Assembly: GCF_001881565.1 (NCBI RefSeq)
Contig: NZ_MPDJ01000006.1
Location: 1-64,000, forward strand
Origin: Eisenbergiella tayi
GTDB taxonomy: Bacteria; Bacillota; Clostridia; Lachnospirales; Lachnospiraceae
Length of the DNA: 64,000 bases
Direction: 5' to 3'
The translations under genes were made by a program, and so were the position numbers. The notes under the pieces were generated by a model that saw only the letters and a list, made by a program, of their open reading frames with translations, made no database searches and had not been told where the DNA came from. This document shows, one piece after another, positions 9,470-18,139 of the stretch. Within the stretch, counting starts at the first letter, position 1. Every line of letters starts with the position of its first letter.

Positions 9470-10510
9470 ATGGAAAATCAATTAACGCCAAACAACTCCA
9501 TGATTTTGGAAATCCGAGAGCTGCTGGAAAACGCCAGAAAAAATGTTGCACAGCAGGTTAATACGCAGCTTTTGACAACCTACTGGAACATTGGCCGGAT
9601 TATCGTGGAGTATGAACAGCAAAATCAGATTCGCGCAGACTATGGAAAACAAACCTTAAAGGAACTTTCCAAAGAACTAACACGGGAATTCGGCAAAGGC
9701 TTTTCTCGTTCTAATCTACAAAATATGCGGGCATTTTATCTTGCCTATGAAAAATGCCAGACAGTGTCTGGCAAATTGTCCTGGTCCCATTACTGCGAGC
9801 TTTTGAGTATTACCGATGAGAACAAGCGCAGCTTTTATGAGAAGGAATCTGTCAATTCGGGCTGGTCAGTTCGGGAGTTGAAACGGCAGATTGACAGCTC
9901 GCTGTATGAACGGCTGCTGCTTTCCAGTGAAGATGTGAATAAAGAAAAGGTTCTTTCTTTGGCTCAGAAAGGGGTTGAGATCAGCCAGCCAGCTGACATC
10001 ATCCGTGATCCCTATGTGTTCGAGTTTTTGGGTGTGCCGGAGAACAAACCCATGTTGGAAAGCGATTTGGAAAAGGCTCTTGTGGCACAGATTGAAAAGT
10101 TTCTTTTGGAACTTGGACGAGGCTTCATGTTTGTCGGAACCCAGCAGCGTGTGACCCTGAACAATACCCACTACTATGTGGACATGGTGTTTTATAACAA
10201 AATCCTCCGCGCTTATGTGCTGATTGAACTGAAAACGAAAAAACTGACACCAGAGGCTGCCGGTCAGCTCAATATGTACTTAAACTACTATGCGGCGGAA
10301 GTCAACGACCCTGACGATAACCCTCCTATCGGTATTATCCTCTGTACGGAAAAAGACAGCATCGCGGCAGAATATGCCCTGGGCGGTCTGTCCAACAATA
10401 TCTTCGCATCCCGGTATGTTCTCTATATGCCGGATAAGGAACAGCTGATTGCTCAGGTAGAGGCTGTCTTGAAAAACTGGCACGAAAAGAAAGACAACCG
10501 CCATGACTGA
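9470..10510 (+). CDS. DUF1016 / YhcG-like PDDEXK nuclease domain protein
   Basis: This 346-residue protein has an N-terminal DUF1016 helical part (about 10-150, with TYWNIGRIIVEYEQ) and a C-terminal PD-(D/E)xK nuclease fold (about 175-335). The catalytic-type acid appears in YYVDMVFYN and the E-x-K in LIELKTKKL, followed by the conserved QLNMYLNYY. YhcG-like proteins are often found in restriction-modification, toxin-antitoxin or mobile contexts. The start has AAAGGAGGG at 9458-9466 and a promoter of its own at 9384-9412, which sets it apart from the transfer operon. It overlaps the next gene by eight bases. Its target is unknown. Confidence 0.85.
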   Translation: MENQLTPNNSMILEIRELLENARKNVAQQVNTQLLTTYWNIGRIIVEYEQQNQIRADYGKQTLKELSKELTREFGKGFSRSNLQNMRAFYLAYEKCQTVSGKLSWSHYCELLSITDENKRSFYEKESVNSGWSVRELKRQIDSSLYERLLLSSEDVNKEKVLSLAQKGVEISQPADIIRDPYVFEFLGVPENKPMLESDLEKALVAQIEKFLLELGRGFMFVGTQQRVTLNNTHYYVDMVFYNKILRAYVLIELKTKKLTPEAAGQLNMYLNYYAAEVNDPDDNPPIGIILCTEKDSIAAEYALGGLSNNIFASRYVLYMPDKEQLIAQVEAVLKNWHEKKDNRHD

Positions 10511-10931
10511 AAAAGAACTGATTGGAAAAGTACATTCAGCGGTCTATCATCAATGCCAGCGCCGTGGTTATGCGGCTCCGGTGGATGTGCTGATGGAGGT
10601 CGGTGTCCTGCCAAAGCAGAAATATGAGGACTGGCGGTTTGGACGGGTGGACTATTTGGAACGGGTCTGCACCGTCAATCTGCGCAAACTCTCATTCATC
10701 ATGCACCAGATGCGGGTGTACGCACAGAAAACCGGCTTAAAACCCTCCTTCTGGTACTACAAGCAATGGGGTGTAAAAAAGAAAAATGGGCAGGGACACA
10801 AGCCGGTGATTCCGCTGCGGTTCAGCAAAAGCGGAAACTCGGAAATTGAGAAATGGTATGCAACTCATTTTGTGGACACCAAACGGATTGCAGCCTTAAA
10901 AGCACAGCAGCCTGTTGAAAATTCAGATTAA
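10503..10931 (+). CDS. Uncharacterised 142-residue protein coupled to the nuclease
   Basis: I do not recognise a named family. The protein is basic, lacks membrane helices, and has a central aromatic patch (LERVCTVNLRKLSFIMHQM). It begins inside the last codons of the PDDEXK nuclease gene (8-base overlap) and ends just before a strong terminator at 10934-10967, so the two genes form a two-gene unit. A partner, chaperone or immunity role for the nuclease is possible but unsupported. It may equally be an ordinary accessory gene of this ICE family. Confidence 0.65.
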   Translation: MTEKELIGKVHSAVYHQCQRRGYAAPVDVLMEVGVLPKQKYEDWRFGRVDYLERVCTVNLRKLSFIMHQMRVYAQKTGLKPSFWYYKQWGVKKKNGQGHKPVIPLRFSKSGNSEIEKWYATHFVDTKRIAALKAQQPVENSD

Positions 10932-10933
10932 CC

Positions 10934-10967
10934 AAAGGACAGCTCACACAGCTGTCCTTTTCTTTTT
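10934..10967 (+). terminator. Perfect 11-bp intrinsic terminator
   Basis: AAAGGACAGCT (10934-10944) pairs perfectly with AGCTGTCCTTT (10950-10960) around a CACAC loop, then TCTTTTT. It closes the nuclease gene pair ahead of the relaxase. Confidence 0.9.
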
Positions 10968-10987
10968 GGAAAGGAGGTTCCCCCCCT

Positions 10988-12403
10988 ATGGCAACCACAC
11001 GCATCATGCCGTTGCATATCGGCAAGGGCCGCACCGAAAGTCAGGCAGTCAGCGACATCATTGATTATGTGGCAAATCCGCAAAAGACCGACAACGGAAA
11101 ACTAATTACCGGCTATGGCTGTGACAGCCGGACTGCCGATGCAGAGTTTCTGCTTGCGAAGCGGCAGTATATCGCCGCCACCGGGCGGGTGCGCGGGGCG
11201 GACGATGTGATCGCTTACCATGTGCGCCAGTCATTCAAACCCGGAGAAATTACCCCGGAGGAAGCAAACCGGCTGGGCGTGGAGTTTGCCATGCGGTTCA
11301 CCAAAGGTAATCATGCCTTTGTGGTCTGCACTCACATAGACAAATCGCACATTCATAATCACATCATCTGGTCGGCGGTCAATATGGATTGTGACCGAAA
11401 GTTCCGCAACTTTTGGGGCAGCACCAGAGCCGTCCGGCGCTTGAGCGACACCATCTGTATCGAGAACGGACTGTCCATTGTGGAGAATCCAAAGCCCCAC
11501 GGAAAAAGCTACAACAAGTGGCTGGGCGATCAGGCCAAGCCCTCCCATCGGGAGCAGCTGCGGGTGATGATTGACCGTGCGCTGGAGCAGAAACCGGCAG
11601 ACTTTGATGCGCTGCTGAAGCTGCTTTCGGAAATGGGCTGCGAAGTATCCCGGCGCGGGAAAGCGATCCGTCTCAAAGCACCCGGCTGGAAGAATGTAGC
11701 CCGTATGGATGACAAGCTGGGGGCCGGGTACAGTGAAGCAGAAATCCGTGCGGTACTGGCCGGAGAAAAACAGCATACGCCCCGTAAGAAATCCATCGTG
11801 CAGCCGGAGCCGCCCAAGGTCAATCTGCTGGTGGACATTCAGGCAAAATTACAGGCTGGGAAAGGCGCTGGGTATGCGCGCTGGGCCAAGGTTTTTAACC
11901 TGAAACAGATGGCGCAGACTGTAAATTTTCTTACCGAACATCATCTGCTGGACTATGCGGAACTGGCAGAAAAAGCGGCGGCAGCCACCGCCCACCACAA
12001 CGAACTGTCGGCGCAGATCAAGGCAGCGGAAAAGTGCATGGCGGAGATTGCTGTCCTGCGTACCCACATCGTAAATTATGCCAAGACCCGCGAGACCTAT
12101 GTGGCCTACCGGAAAGCTGGTTACTCCAAGAAATTCCGCGAGGAACATGAAGAAGAAATCCTGCTTCATCAGGCGGCAAAAAACGCCTTTGACGAGATGG
12201 GTGTGAAGAAGCTGCCCAAGGTCAAGGACCTGCAAGCCGAGTATGCCAAGCTGCTGGAAGAAAAGAAGAAAACCTACGCCGAGTACCGGCGCTCCCGTGA
12301 AGAAATGCGGGAGCTTTTGACGGCCAAAGCCAATGTGGACCGGCTGCTGAAAATGGATGAGGAACAGAAAAAAGAACAGGAAAAAGACCACGGCCAGCGG
12401 TAA
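10988..12403 (+). CDS. MOB-type relaxase / mobilization nuclease
   Basis: This 471-residue protein starts at ATG 10988 behind AAAGGAGG (10970-10977). The N-terminal relaxase domain (about 1-270) holds the metal-binding histidines H116, H121, H123 and H125 in HIDKSHIHNH. The candidate nicking tyrosine cannot be fixed by eye; Y26 in IIDYVANPQKT is one possibility. The C-terminal third is Lys/Glu-rich and probably coiled coil (about 390-465). Such enzymes nick oriT and pilot the strand into the recipient; the family is typical of Tn1549-like ICEs. Downstream lies a cluster of hairpins and then the cargo block. Confidence 0.88.
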   Translation: MATTRIMPLHIGKGRTESQAVSDIIDYVANPQKTDNGKLITGYGCDSRTADAEFLLAKRQYIAATGRVRGADDVIAYHVRQSFKPGEITPEEANRLGVEFAMRFTKGNHAFVVCTHIDKSHIHNHIIWSAVNMDCDRKFRNFWGSTRAVRRLSDTICIENGLSIVENPKPHGKSYNKWLGDQAKPSHREQLRVMIDRALEQKPADFDALLKLLSEMGCEVSRRGKAIRLKAPGWKNVARMDDKLGAGYSEAEIRAVLAGEKQHTPRKKSIVQPEPPKVNLLVDIQAKLQAGKGAGYARWAKVFNLKQMAQTVNFLTEHHLLDYAELAEKAAAATAHHNELSAQIKAAEKCMAEIAVLRTHIVNYAKTRETYVAYRKAGYSKKFREEHEEEILLHQAAKNAFDEMGVKKLPKVKDLQAEYAKLLEEKKKTYAEYRRSREEMRELLTAKANVDRLLKMDEEQKKEQEKDHGQR

Positions 12404-12420
12404 GCCGGTCATGGTCCAAA

Positions 12421-12534
12421 GCGTTCGCAGAACGCGCAGCCGCAGAATGAAATTCTGCGTTCAAGGGGGTTTGGGGGCGCTGCCCCAGGCAAGCAAAGCG
12501 GAGGGGAAAATCACGGCAGGATTTTTCCCTCTGC
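12421..12534. other. Cluster of four hairpins after the relaxase gene
   Basis: Between the relaxase and the cargo there is no gene for about 160 bases. Four inverted repeats follow each other: GCGTTC/GAACGC (12421-12435), CGCAGAAT/ATTCTGCG (12441-12459, perfect), GGGGC/GCCCC (12474-12486) and a 15-base imperfect pair (12498-12512 with 12520-12534). The last could be a terminator for the relaxase; the group could also be a protein or transfer-related binding region. That is inference. Confidence 0.6.
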
Positions 12535-12562
12535 GGGCCGAGTGTATTAACACCGGCATTGC

Positions 12563-13069
12563 TTGCCAGATTTACCCCGAATTCGGGACAAGTACTACAA
12601 GCAATTTGATAAGTACTTTATTTTTGTTGAGCAGGCTATCAGAAAAACAAAGGATGCAGGCTACATTTGTTATATTGTCCCAAACAAATTTTTCAAAGTT
12701 GGTGCAGGAGAACATCTGCGAAGCTTAATTGCAAAAGGCCGATACTTGGTAAGCCTTGATGATTTTGGGGATGCACAGTTGTTTGAGGATAAGACTATTT
12801 ATAGCTCCATCCTCCTTTTATGTAAGTCTCCACAAGAGAAATTCCGTTACACTGGCGTGGATTCTGCCGATAAGCTATGGGTTGGAGAGGAAGTCAGTTC
12901 CATAGAATTTGGCTCCTCTATTCTCAACAAGCTTAGAATGGCAATAACACAAGGGAGAGACGGCTCAAAGAGCTATCTCTCCCTGTTTATCATTACGGCC
13001 AACAACCCTTTTAATCCGAAACAACTTCGTTCAGCCATTGCTGTATCAGTTTTCGTTTTGGGGAAGTAG
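12563..13069 (+). pseudogene. Fragment of an Eco57I/TaqI-type N6-adenine methylase
   Basis: The reading frame shows a middle piece of a restriction-linked methylase: KYYKQFDKYFIFVEQA, then GYICYIVPNKFF and a DDFGDAQLFED stretch, which in this family follow the catalytic NPPY block. The NPPY motif and all N-terminal motifs are absent, and similarity fades near base 12950. The apparent start region (before about 12580) belongs to other sequence. The piece therefore looks truncated at both ends, a scar at the left edge of the cargo. The frame continues into the 3' end of the convergent lysR gene by chance. Confidence 0.65.
12953..12983 (-). terminator. Hairpin terminator downstream of lysR
   Basis: GGGAGAGA (12953-12960) pairs with TCTCTCCC (12976-12983), with an inner GCTC/GAGC pair. 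It lies 28 bases beyond the lysR stop, read leftward; the following T-run is weak. Confidence 0.6.
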
Positions 13070-13883
13070 GTTTATAAATTACGTAGTTCTTCATTGAAGG
13101 TATCTCTTCATTCAAAATTGTAACCTCAAACAATGATTCGTTGGACAATTCCTGCTCCACCATCTTTCGCGGCACAAAGGCATAGCCGTCATCATTCAAT
13201 AAGTATGGAACGATATTTTCCCCTATATCTATATCGAGCTGAAATGCCTTGTATCTTGAAAAAATCCTGTTATGTGTATCCGCATATAGGAAATTTGAAT
13301 TGTAGATGCGCAGCGTTTCCATGTCTTTCAGTGTTATGCATTCATTTAGATCAGTAGGTTGTTTACTGGTAACAAGTATGATTTCATCTTCACACACAAG
13401 ATCACACTGGAAACCGGTATGCCTAAACGGGTGATGTGAATAGCCTATATCAATCTTTCCTTGGTGCATAGCAGAAATAATATGTCTTGAATGCCCGAAC
13501 TCTATGCGAACAGAAATGTCACTATGCTTTTCCAAAAAACGTCTGGTTCCTTGCACCAGATAACACTTGTGGAAAGCATAAACCGTTCCGATTGTCAATC
13601 GCTCAGAAAACTGACCAACCAAGCCAATTCTATCAATTGCTCTGTTCTCTAATTCCACTATGTTTTTTGCATATTCCAGAAAGGCCTGCCCTGCTAAAGT
13701 AAGTTCGGCGTGGTTGTAGCTACGAATAAAAAGACTCTGCCCCAACTCTTTTTCCAGTTCCTGTATTCGGCTGCTGACCGTGGACTGGACTACAATGTGC
13801 TCTTTCGCCGTTTCGGAGAAGCTTCCATTCTCCGCAAGTGTTAGAAATGTTCTCAGGTAATCTATATTCATGTACTCCTCCAC
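13011..13883 (-). CDS. LysR-family regulator of the putative metallophore operon
   Basis: This 290-residue protein has a winged HTH at residues 5-65 (TFLTLAENGSFSETAKEHIV) and a LysR effector domain (about 95-285). ATG 13883 gives MEEYMNIDYLRTF; the inner ATG at 13871 (MNIDY) is the family-like start and equally possible. It is transcribed away from the ATP-grasp operon with about 140 bases between the starts, the classic layout for a LysR protein that controls its divergent neighbour. The ligand is unknown; a pathway intermediate or the chelator itself is a reasonable guess. Confidence 0.85.
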   Translation of the reverse strand: MEEYMNIDYLRTFLTLAENGSFSETAKEHIVVQSTVSSRIQELEKELGQSLFIRSYNHAELTLAGQAFLEYAKNIVELENRAIDRIGLVGQFSERLTIGTVYAFHKCYLVQGTRRFLEKHSDISVRIEFGHSRHIISAMHQGKIDIGYSHHPFRHTGFQCDLVCEDEIILVTSKQPTDLNECITLKDMETLRIYNSNFLYADTHNRIFSRYKAFQLDIDIGENIVPYLLNDDGYAFVPRKMVEQELSNESLFEVTILNEEIPSMKNYVIYKPTSPKRKLIQQWLNEVVSD

Positions 13884-13922
13884 GCTATCAATAATTCCGA
13901 TTAAGTTTGTAAAAACTATTCG

Positions 13923-13952
13923 TTGGACAAATTATATGGCAAGAACTACAAT
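13923..13952 (+). promoter_or_regulatory. Probable promoter of the ATP-grasp/ABC/SbnA-like operon
   Basis: TTGGAC (13923-13928), an 18-base spacer and TACAAT (13947-13952) lie in the divergent gap between lysR and the ATP-grasp gene. A LysR site would be expected here but I could not define one with confidence. Confidence 0.5.
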
Positions 13953-14020
13953 ATGTCAATAGGAGCGTCATAACCACATTGACTATGATGCTCTCTATTA
14001 AAAGAAATGGAGGAATAGCA

Positions 14021-15289
14021 ATGGCACATTTGCTTATGATTGAAAGCTGGGTCGGAGCAAGCGGAAACCTCTTACCACCTTTATTGAGGGAACTCGGACA
14101 TAGCTATACTTTTGTAACCCGGAAGGCATCACATTATCAAAATCCGATGAGCTCGGAAAAGCACGCTGTTTTCCGTTATGCTGACGATGTTGTCGAAACA
14201 GAAACGAACGATCTGCAACAGCTGATCGAATCGGTTAGGCACGTGCGGTTCGATGGTGTGATAACGGTGTGTGATTATTACATCGAAACGGTTTGTGAAG
14301 TTGCAAAGGCTTACAATGTACCGTGTCCGTTTTCAGCCAACGTTAAGACCGCACGACAGAAACATTTAATGCGGCAGGCTGTAGATCGTGCTGGATTGTC
14401 CAATCCAAAGTACATGCTTGCTTATAATTGGGAGGAAGTTGAAAAGGCAGCGCAAGAAATAGGTTATCCTCTTGTTCTTAAACCTGTGGATTTAGCCTCA
14501 AGCGCATTTGTTAAACTTATTCAGACTTCAAATGATCTGCAACAGGCATATCGTGATTTGGAGAATTTCCCGCTTAATTTCCGTGATCAAGAAAGAGAGC
14601 GAGCATTTTTGATTGAAGAATATATATGCGGAGAAGAAGTCAGTGTGGAGACGGTTTCAAATAACGGTGAGATTACCGTTGTAGGTATTACGGACAAGTC
14701 TGTGACTGGCAGTCCGTACTTTATAGAAAACGGACATATGTTCCCGGCAAAACTGGATGAGGACGTGAAAGAGGAGATAGGCGATTATGTGCGCAATGTA
14801 TTGCTGGCAACAGGATATGACCACGGAATCGCTCACACAGAGATAAAACTCACGAAGGATGGTCCCAAAGTGGTGGAAATCAACCCTCGTACAGCAGGAA
14901 ACTATATCGTGGAACTCATTGAATATGTGACCGGCGTAAATATGCTTAAAGCCTTTGTATCCCTTGCTTTAGGACAGCAACCGTCCGTTACTGTATCTGA
15001 TACCAACGTGAGCAGTGCTGCGATTATGTTTATTGTTCCGGATTGCGGCGGCAAGATAAGGCAGATTAAGGGCGCTGACACGTTAAGGGAAGATTCAAAT
15101 ATCATACGGTATAGAATCGAGGACTGTGTGGGTAAATCCATTGAAAAACCAATCGACAATGCCTGCTATTTGGGACACGTTATAACGCGAGATTGCGATG
15201 GGTACGGCGCTCGCATGTTCGCTGAAACTGCATTGAGAAGGTTGGAAATTGAGTTTGAGGAAACGGAGCGAGTACATGAAGCAATATAA
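14021..15289 (+). CDS. ATP-grasp domain ligase
   Basis: I chose ATG 14021 (422 residues) because AAATGGAGG sits at 14006-14014; the in-frame ATG at 13985 has no such site. An N-terminal Rossmann-like part (1-100) is followed by an ATP-grasp fold (about 105-310): KPVDLASS near 155, LIEEYICGEEVSVE near 203, and the Mg-binding EINPRTAGN near 287. A C-terminal part (about 320-420) is less conserved. ATP-grasp enzymes make an acyl-phosphate and join it to an amine or thiol, so this protein could form the amide bond of a small peptide-like product. First gene of a same-strand set up to 24427; the next gene starts 14 bases before its stop. The substrate cannot be told from sequence. Confidence 0.85.
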   Translation: MAHLLMIESWVGASGNLLPPLLRELGHSYTFVTRKASHYQNPMSSEKHAVFRYADDVVETETNDLQQLIESVRHVRFDGVITVCDYYIETVCEVAKAYNVPCPFSANVKTARQKHLMRQAVDRAGLSNPKYMLAYNWEEVEKAAQEIGYPLVLKPVDLASSAFVKLIQTSNDLQQAYRDLENFPLNFRDQERERAFLIEEYICGEEVSVETVSNNGEITVVGITDKSVTGSPYFIENGHMFPAKLDEDVKEEIGDYVRNVLLATGYDHGIAHTEIKLTKDGPKVVEINPRTAGNYIVELIEYVTGVNMLKAFVSLALGQQPSVTVSDTNVSSAAIMFIVPDCGGKIRQIKGADTLREDSNIIRYRIEDCVGKSIEKPIDNACYLGHVITRDCDGYGARMFAETALRRLEIEFEETERVHEAI

Positions 15290-16079
15290 AAATGTTAATG
15301 AATTATGGGGTGCTATCGTGAATGGAGATATGGATCCCTCTGTTTCTGATTTTTTCGTAACAGGAGCGTCTTATATTTATCAGACAACGCAATTTCCAAA
15401 CTCCATTAATAAATACCACAACTATTATCTATTACTGAGAGTCGGGACATACTTTGGAGCATGCTCTCATGTGCCGGAGCAATTAGGCATTGAAGCAGGA
15501 AGAGAGTTTTCAGGCAAGTCTCTCAAAAGCTGCGTGATTGACCCGCGTTTGCCGGTTAGAATTGCAGCAATGGACGCTTATCTTGGCACAGTATATCCTC
15601 ACGAAAGGCAATGCAGCGATGCTGTGGAACTACCGGGGGGAACCCCGGCCGAGAAAGCGGATTTTCGTGACAACCTGATTGCTGATATTGCCAACATAGA
15701 ACAGGGCATGAGGATTGCGTTGATTGGGGTTGTAAACCCGCTTATAGCTGCAATACGAAAGCGCGGAGGAACCTGCCTTCCCTGCGATTTGCAAATGGAA
15801 AGAACACAATGGGGCGACCCCGTAGAAAAGGATATGGAAAAAGTATTGGATTCTGCAGACGGGGTAATCTGTACAGGAATGACCCTAAGCAACGGAACCT
15901 TTGATCGAGTCGTAGAACGGGTACTGGAGCGCAATATTCCGCTGACTGTTTATGCGCAAACTGGCAGTGCTGTTGCTGCGAGGTTTGTGGGCAACGGAAT
16001 CACCTCTCTCTTAGCGGAATCGTTTCCTTTTTCGCAATTCAGTGCAAACGCGACCCGTGTTTTTTGCTACAAAGGATAA
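15276..16079 (+). CDS. DUF4213/DUF364-like protein (putative metal-chelation domain)
   Basis: ATG 15276 (267 residues) overlaps the ATP-grasp stop by 14 bases, which implies coupled translation. The C-terminal half (about 145-265) looks like the DUF364 Rossmann-type fold: MRIALIGVVNPLI, then ADGVICTGMTLSNGTFDRVV and a variable tail. The N-terminal half (about 10-130, GTYFGACSHVPEQLG) fits DUF4213. DUF364 is described as a putative heavy-metal chelation domain and often lies beside iron or molybdate transport genes, but no reaction is proven. Context suggests it acts in making or handling the product of the cluster. Confidence 0.7.
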   Translation: MKQYKNVNELWGAIVNGDMDPSVSDFFVTGASYIYQTTQFPNSINKYHNYYLLLRVGTYFGACSHVPEQLGIEAGREFSGKSLKSCVIDPRLPVRIAAMDAYLGTVYPHERQCSDAVELPGGTPAEKADFRDNLIADIANIEQGMRIALIGVVNPLIAAIRKRGGTCLPCDLQMERTQWGDPVEKDMEKVLDSADGVICTGMTLSNGTFDRVVERVLERNIPLTVYAQTGSAVAARFVGNGITSLLAESFPFSQFSANATRVFCYKG

Positions 16080-16090
16080 GGTGACTAGAA

Positions 16091-16891
16091 TTGATTCGTT
16101 TAAAAACAAATACCGACAACTTGCTGCACTCCAATCCGGAACTGTATGCTGTGTTTGAAAACGATAAGTCTTTTGAAATGGCGCGTTTTATACACGCGAT
16201 ACTCCAAAAATACGAAACAGGAAAAAAGGTATTGGATGTTGGATCGGGTTTGGGGAGAGAAGTAGCTTTTCTAAGAGAAAAAGGATACGATGCTGTAGGC
16301 ATAGATGCTTCGGAAGATATGGTTGCCTGGTCACAAAAGCACTATCCAAACGCCAATTTTTATATTGGGCAACAGGCAATGTTTGACCTAAACCAGACAT
16401 TTGATGCTCTGGTTTGCGTTGGGAGCACCTTCCTGTATAACTACACCAACGAAGATGCTGGTTCTACTCTGACGAATTTCCGAAAGCATCTTAAAGATGG
16501 CGGCATTTTGTATCTTGATATGAGGAATGCAGCTTTTTTCTTAACAAAGGAGGGACAGAGATGGTTGACGGACGAGCTTTTGGAGGAAGCGATATTCGAT
16601 GGTAAACCAGCAATTGTAAAAACACGCTTTTACATTGATTTAGCAAAACAGATTTTAAAACGTGACTATAATTGGAAAATTGGAACTCGTGAGGCGATTA
16701 TTGAGCACTTGGAGCATCGTCTTTTCTTCCCGCAGGAAATAGCAGGGTTGTTATCAGCAAATGGCTTTGAGGTTGTTGAGTTGTTCGATAAACCGGAACC
16801 TCATATCAGTTCATTTACTGATATCCGTCCATTTCAATTTGGATATGAACTAAGTGGGCGGAGGCTTCAAGTAATAGCAAAAGCAATCTAA
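16091..16891 (+). CDS. Class I SAM-dependent methyltransferase
   Basis: This 266-residue protein begins with TTG 16091 behind AAAGGATAAGGTG (16072-16084). Motif I is VLDVGSGLGRE (about residues 47-57), the acidic SAM-ribose residue lies in AVGIDASEDM, and motif IV-like LVCVGSTFLYN follows near 115. The fold is that of small-molecule N- or O-methyltransferases. It sits 11 bases after the DUF364-like gene and just before the MFS exporter, so it probably methylates an intermediate of the cluster's product. The acceptor is unknown. Confidence 0.82.
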   Translation: MIRLKTNTDNLLHSNPELYAVFENDKSFEMARFIHAILQKYETGKKVLDVGSGLGREVAFLREKGYDAVGIDASEDMVAWSQKHYPNANFYIGQQAMFDLNQTFDALVCVGSTFLYNYTNEDAGSTLTNFRKHLKDGGILYLDMRNAAFFLTKEGQRWLTDELLEEAIFDGKPAIVKTRFYIDLAKQILKRDYNWKIGTREAIIEHLEHRLFFPQEIAGLLSANGFEVVELFDKPEPHISSFTDIRPFQFGYELSGRRLQVIAKAI

Positions 16892-16915
16892 GGCAGTAAG
16901 GAGGTGTTAGGAAGC

Positions 16916-18121
16916 GTGGAAACGCAGATCAATCAACGCCGCGGCTTGCTCATACTTTTATTTTTTACGTTTTTCATGGTGGTTGGATTTGATATGATTA
17001 TGCCGCTGGTTATCGGGCATTATGTCAACAACGTTGGCCTTACTGCGACTGCCGTCTCAGTAGCGCTTGCAATACGGCAGTTTTCGCAGCAGGGTCTTGC
17101 GATGATCGGTGGTGCCTTGGCAGATCGGTTTCAGGTCAAAACACTTATCAGCGTGGGCGTATTTCTAAGAGTTCTTGGATTTCTGACCCTGGCATTTTCA
17201 AGTGCCTATGGGATGCTGATTGCTGCCATGATATTGATCGGCCTAGGCGGAGTTCTTTTTGAAATGCCATATCAGTCTGCGATTGCAATGCTCACAACAA
17301 ATGACAATCGTCCTAAATATTATTCGCTGAATAACACAATTACGGGGATAGCAAGCGCAATCGGCCCCCTTTTGGGAGTAGCCCTGCTTCGACTGGATTT
17401 TAAAGTTGTCTGCTTTGGCGCAGCGAGTTGCTTTATGATTAATTTCGTATTATCACGTGTTGCCATGCCACCGATTATGCGGCAGGCAAAGTCGTATGCG
17501 GTTATGCCTGCTGTCAAAAGAATTGCAAAAGACAGACCATATCAAATATTCGTCCTTTTGATGATGGTGTTTTGGCTGGGAGCGTCCCAGATTGATATTA
17601 CATACCCCCTAAGAGTCCAGGAAATTTACGGCTCAGCTGATGGTGTGGGTATTATGTATACGGTGTATGCCGTTGTCATGGCAGTATTACAGTATCCTCT
17701 GGTAGCACTTGCTTCCAAACGATTCTCGTCTCGGGCAGCGGTAGTAATCGGAACCGGAATCATCACAGCGGCATTGATTGCTACCCCGTTCGCCGCCGAT
17801 GTAAAGTCGTTTATGGCAATTGTGGCCTGCTACGCAGTGGGCATGATACTGGCGAGGCCGAACCAGCAGAATATCGCTGTATCAATGGCAGATACACGAG
17901 CGTTGGGAATGTATTTAGGGGTGAATTCTACAGCTTTTGCGATTGGCAAAGGTTTTGGAACGATTATTGGCGGCGCGTCCTTTGATATGGCAAAAAAATA
18001 CACTCTAGAGAATGCGCCGTGGTACTTGTATGGCGTTCTGGTAGGAACGGCAATGATTGGATTTATGTTGTATAAGAATTTCGGCACCCCAAAAGATGAA
18101 ACAGAAAAACAAAAACAATAG
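16916..18121 (+). CDS. MFS transporter, probable exporter of the cluster product
   Basis: This is a 401-residue protein with about 12 membrane helices. I prefer GTG 16916 (METQINQRRG) because TAAGGAGG lies at 16897-16904; a GTG at 16904 would overlap that ribosome site. An MFS motif A-like loop (GGALADRFQVK) follows helix 2. In staphylopine and EDDS-type metallophore loci a single MFS protein exports the chelator, and this gene sits between biosynthetic genes and the importer in the same way. A drug-export role cannot be excluded. Confidence 0.82.
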   Translation: METQINQRRGLLILLFFTFFMVVGFDMIMPLVIGHYVNNVGLTATAVSVALAIRQFSQQGLAMIGGALADRFQVKTLISVGVFLRVLGFLTLAFSSAYGMLIAAMILIGLGGVLFEMPYQSAIAMLTTNDNRPKYYSLNNTITGIASAIGPLLGVALLRLDFKVVCFGAASCFMINFVLSRVAMPPIMRQAKSYAVMPAVKRIAKDRPYQIFVLLMMVFWLGASQIDITYPLRVQEIYGSADGVGIMYTVYAVVMAVLQYPLVALASKRFSSRAAVVIGTGIITAALIATPFAADVKSFMAIVACYAVGMILARPNQQNIAVSMADTRALGMYLGVNSTAFAIGKGFGTIIGGASFDMAKKYTLENAPWYLYGVLVGTAMIGFMLYKNFGTPKDETEKQKQ

Positions 18122-18139
18122 ATACGGAGGAGGCAAAAA

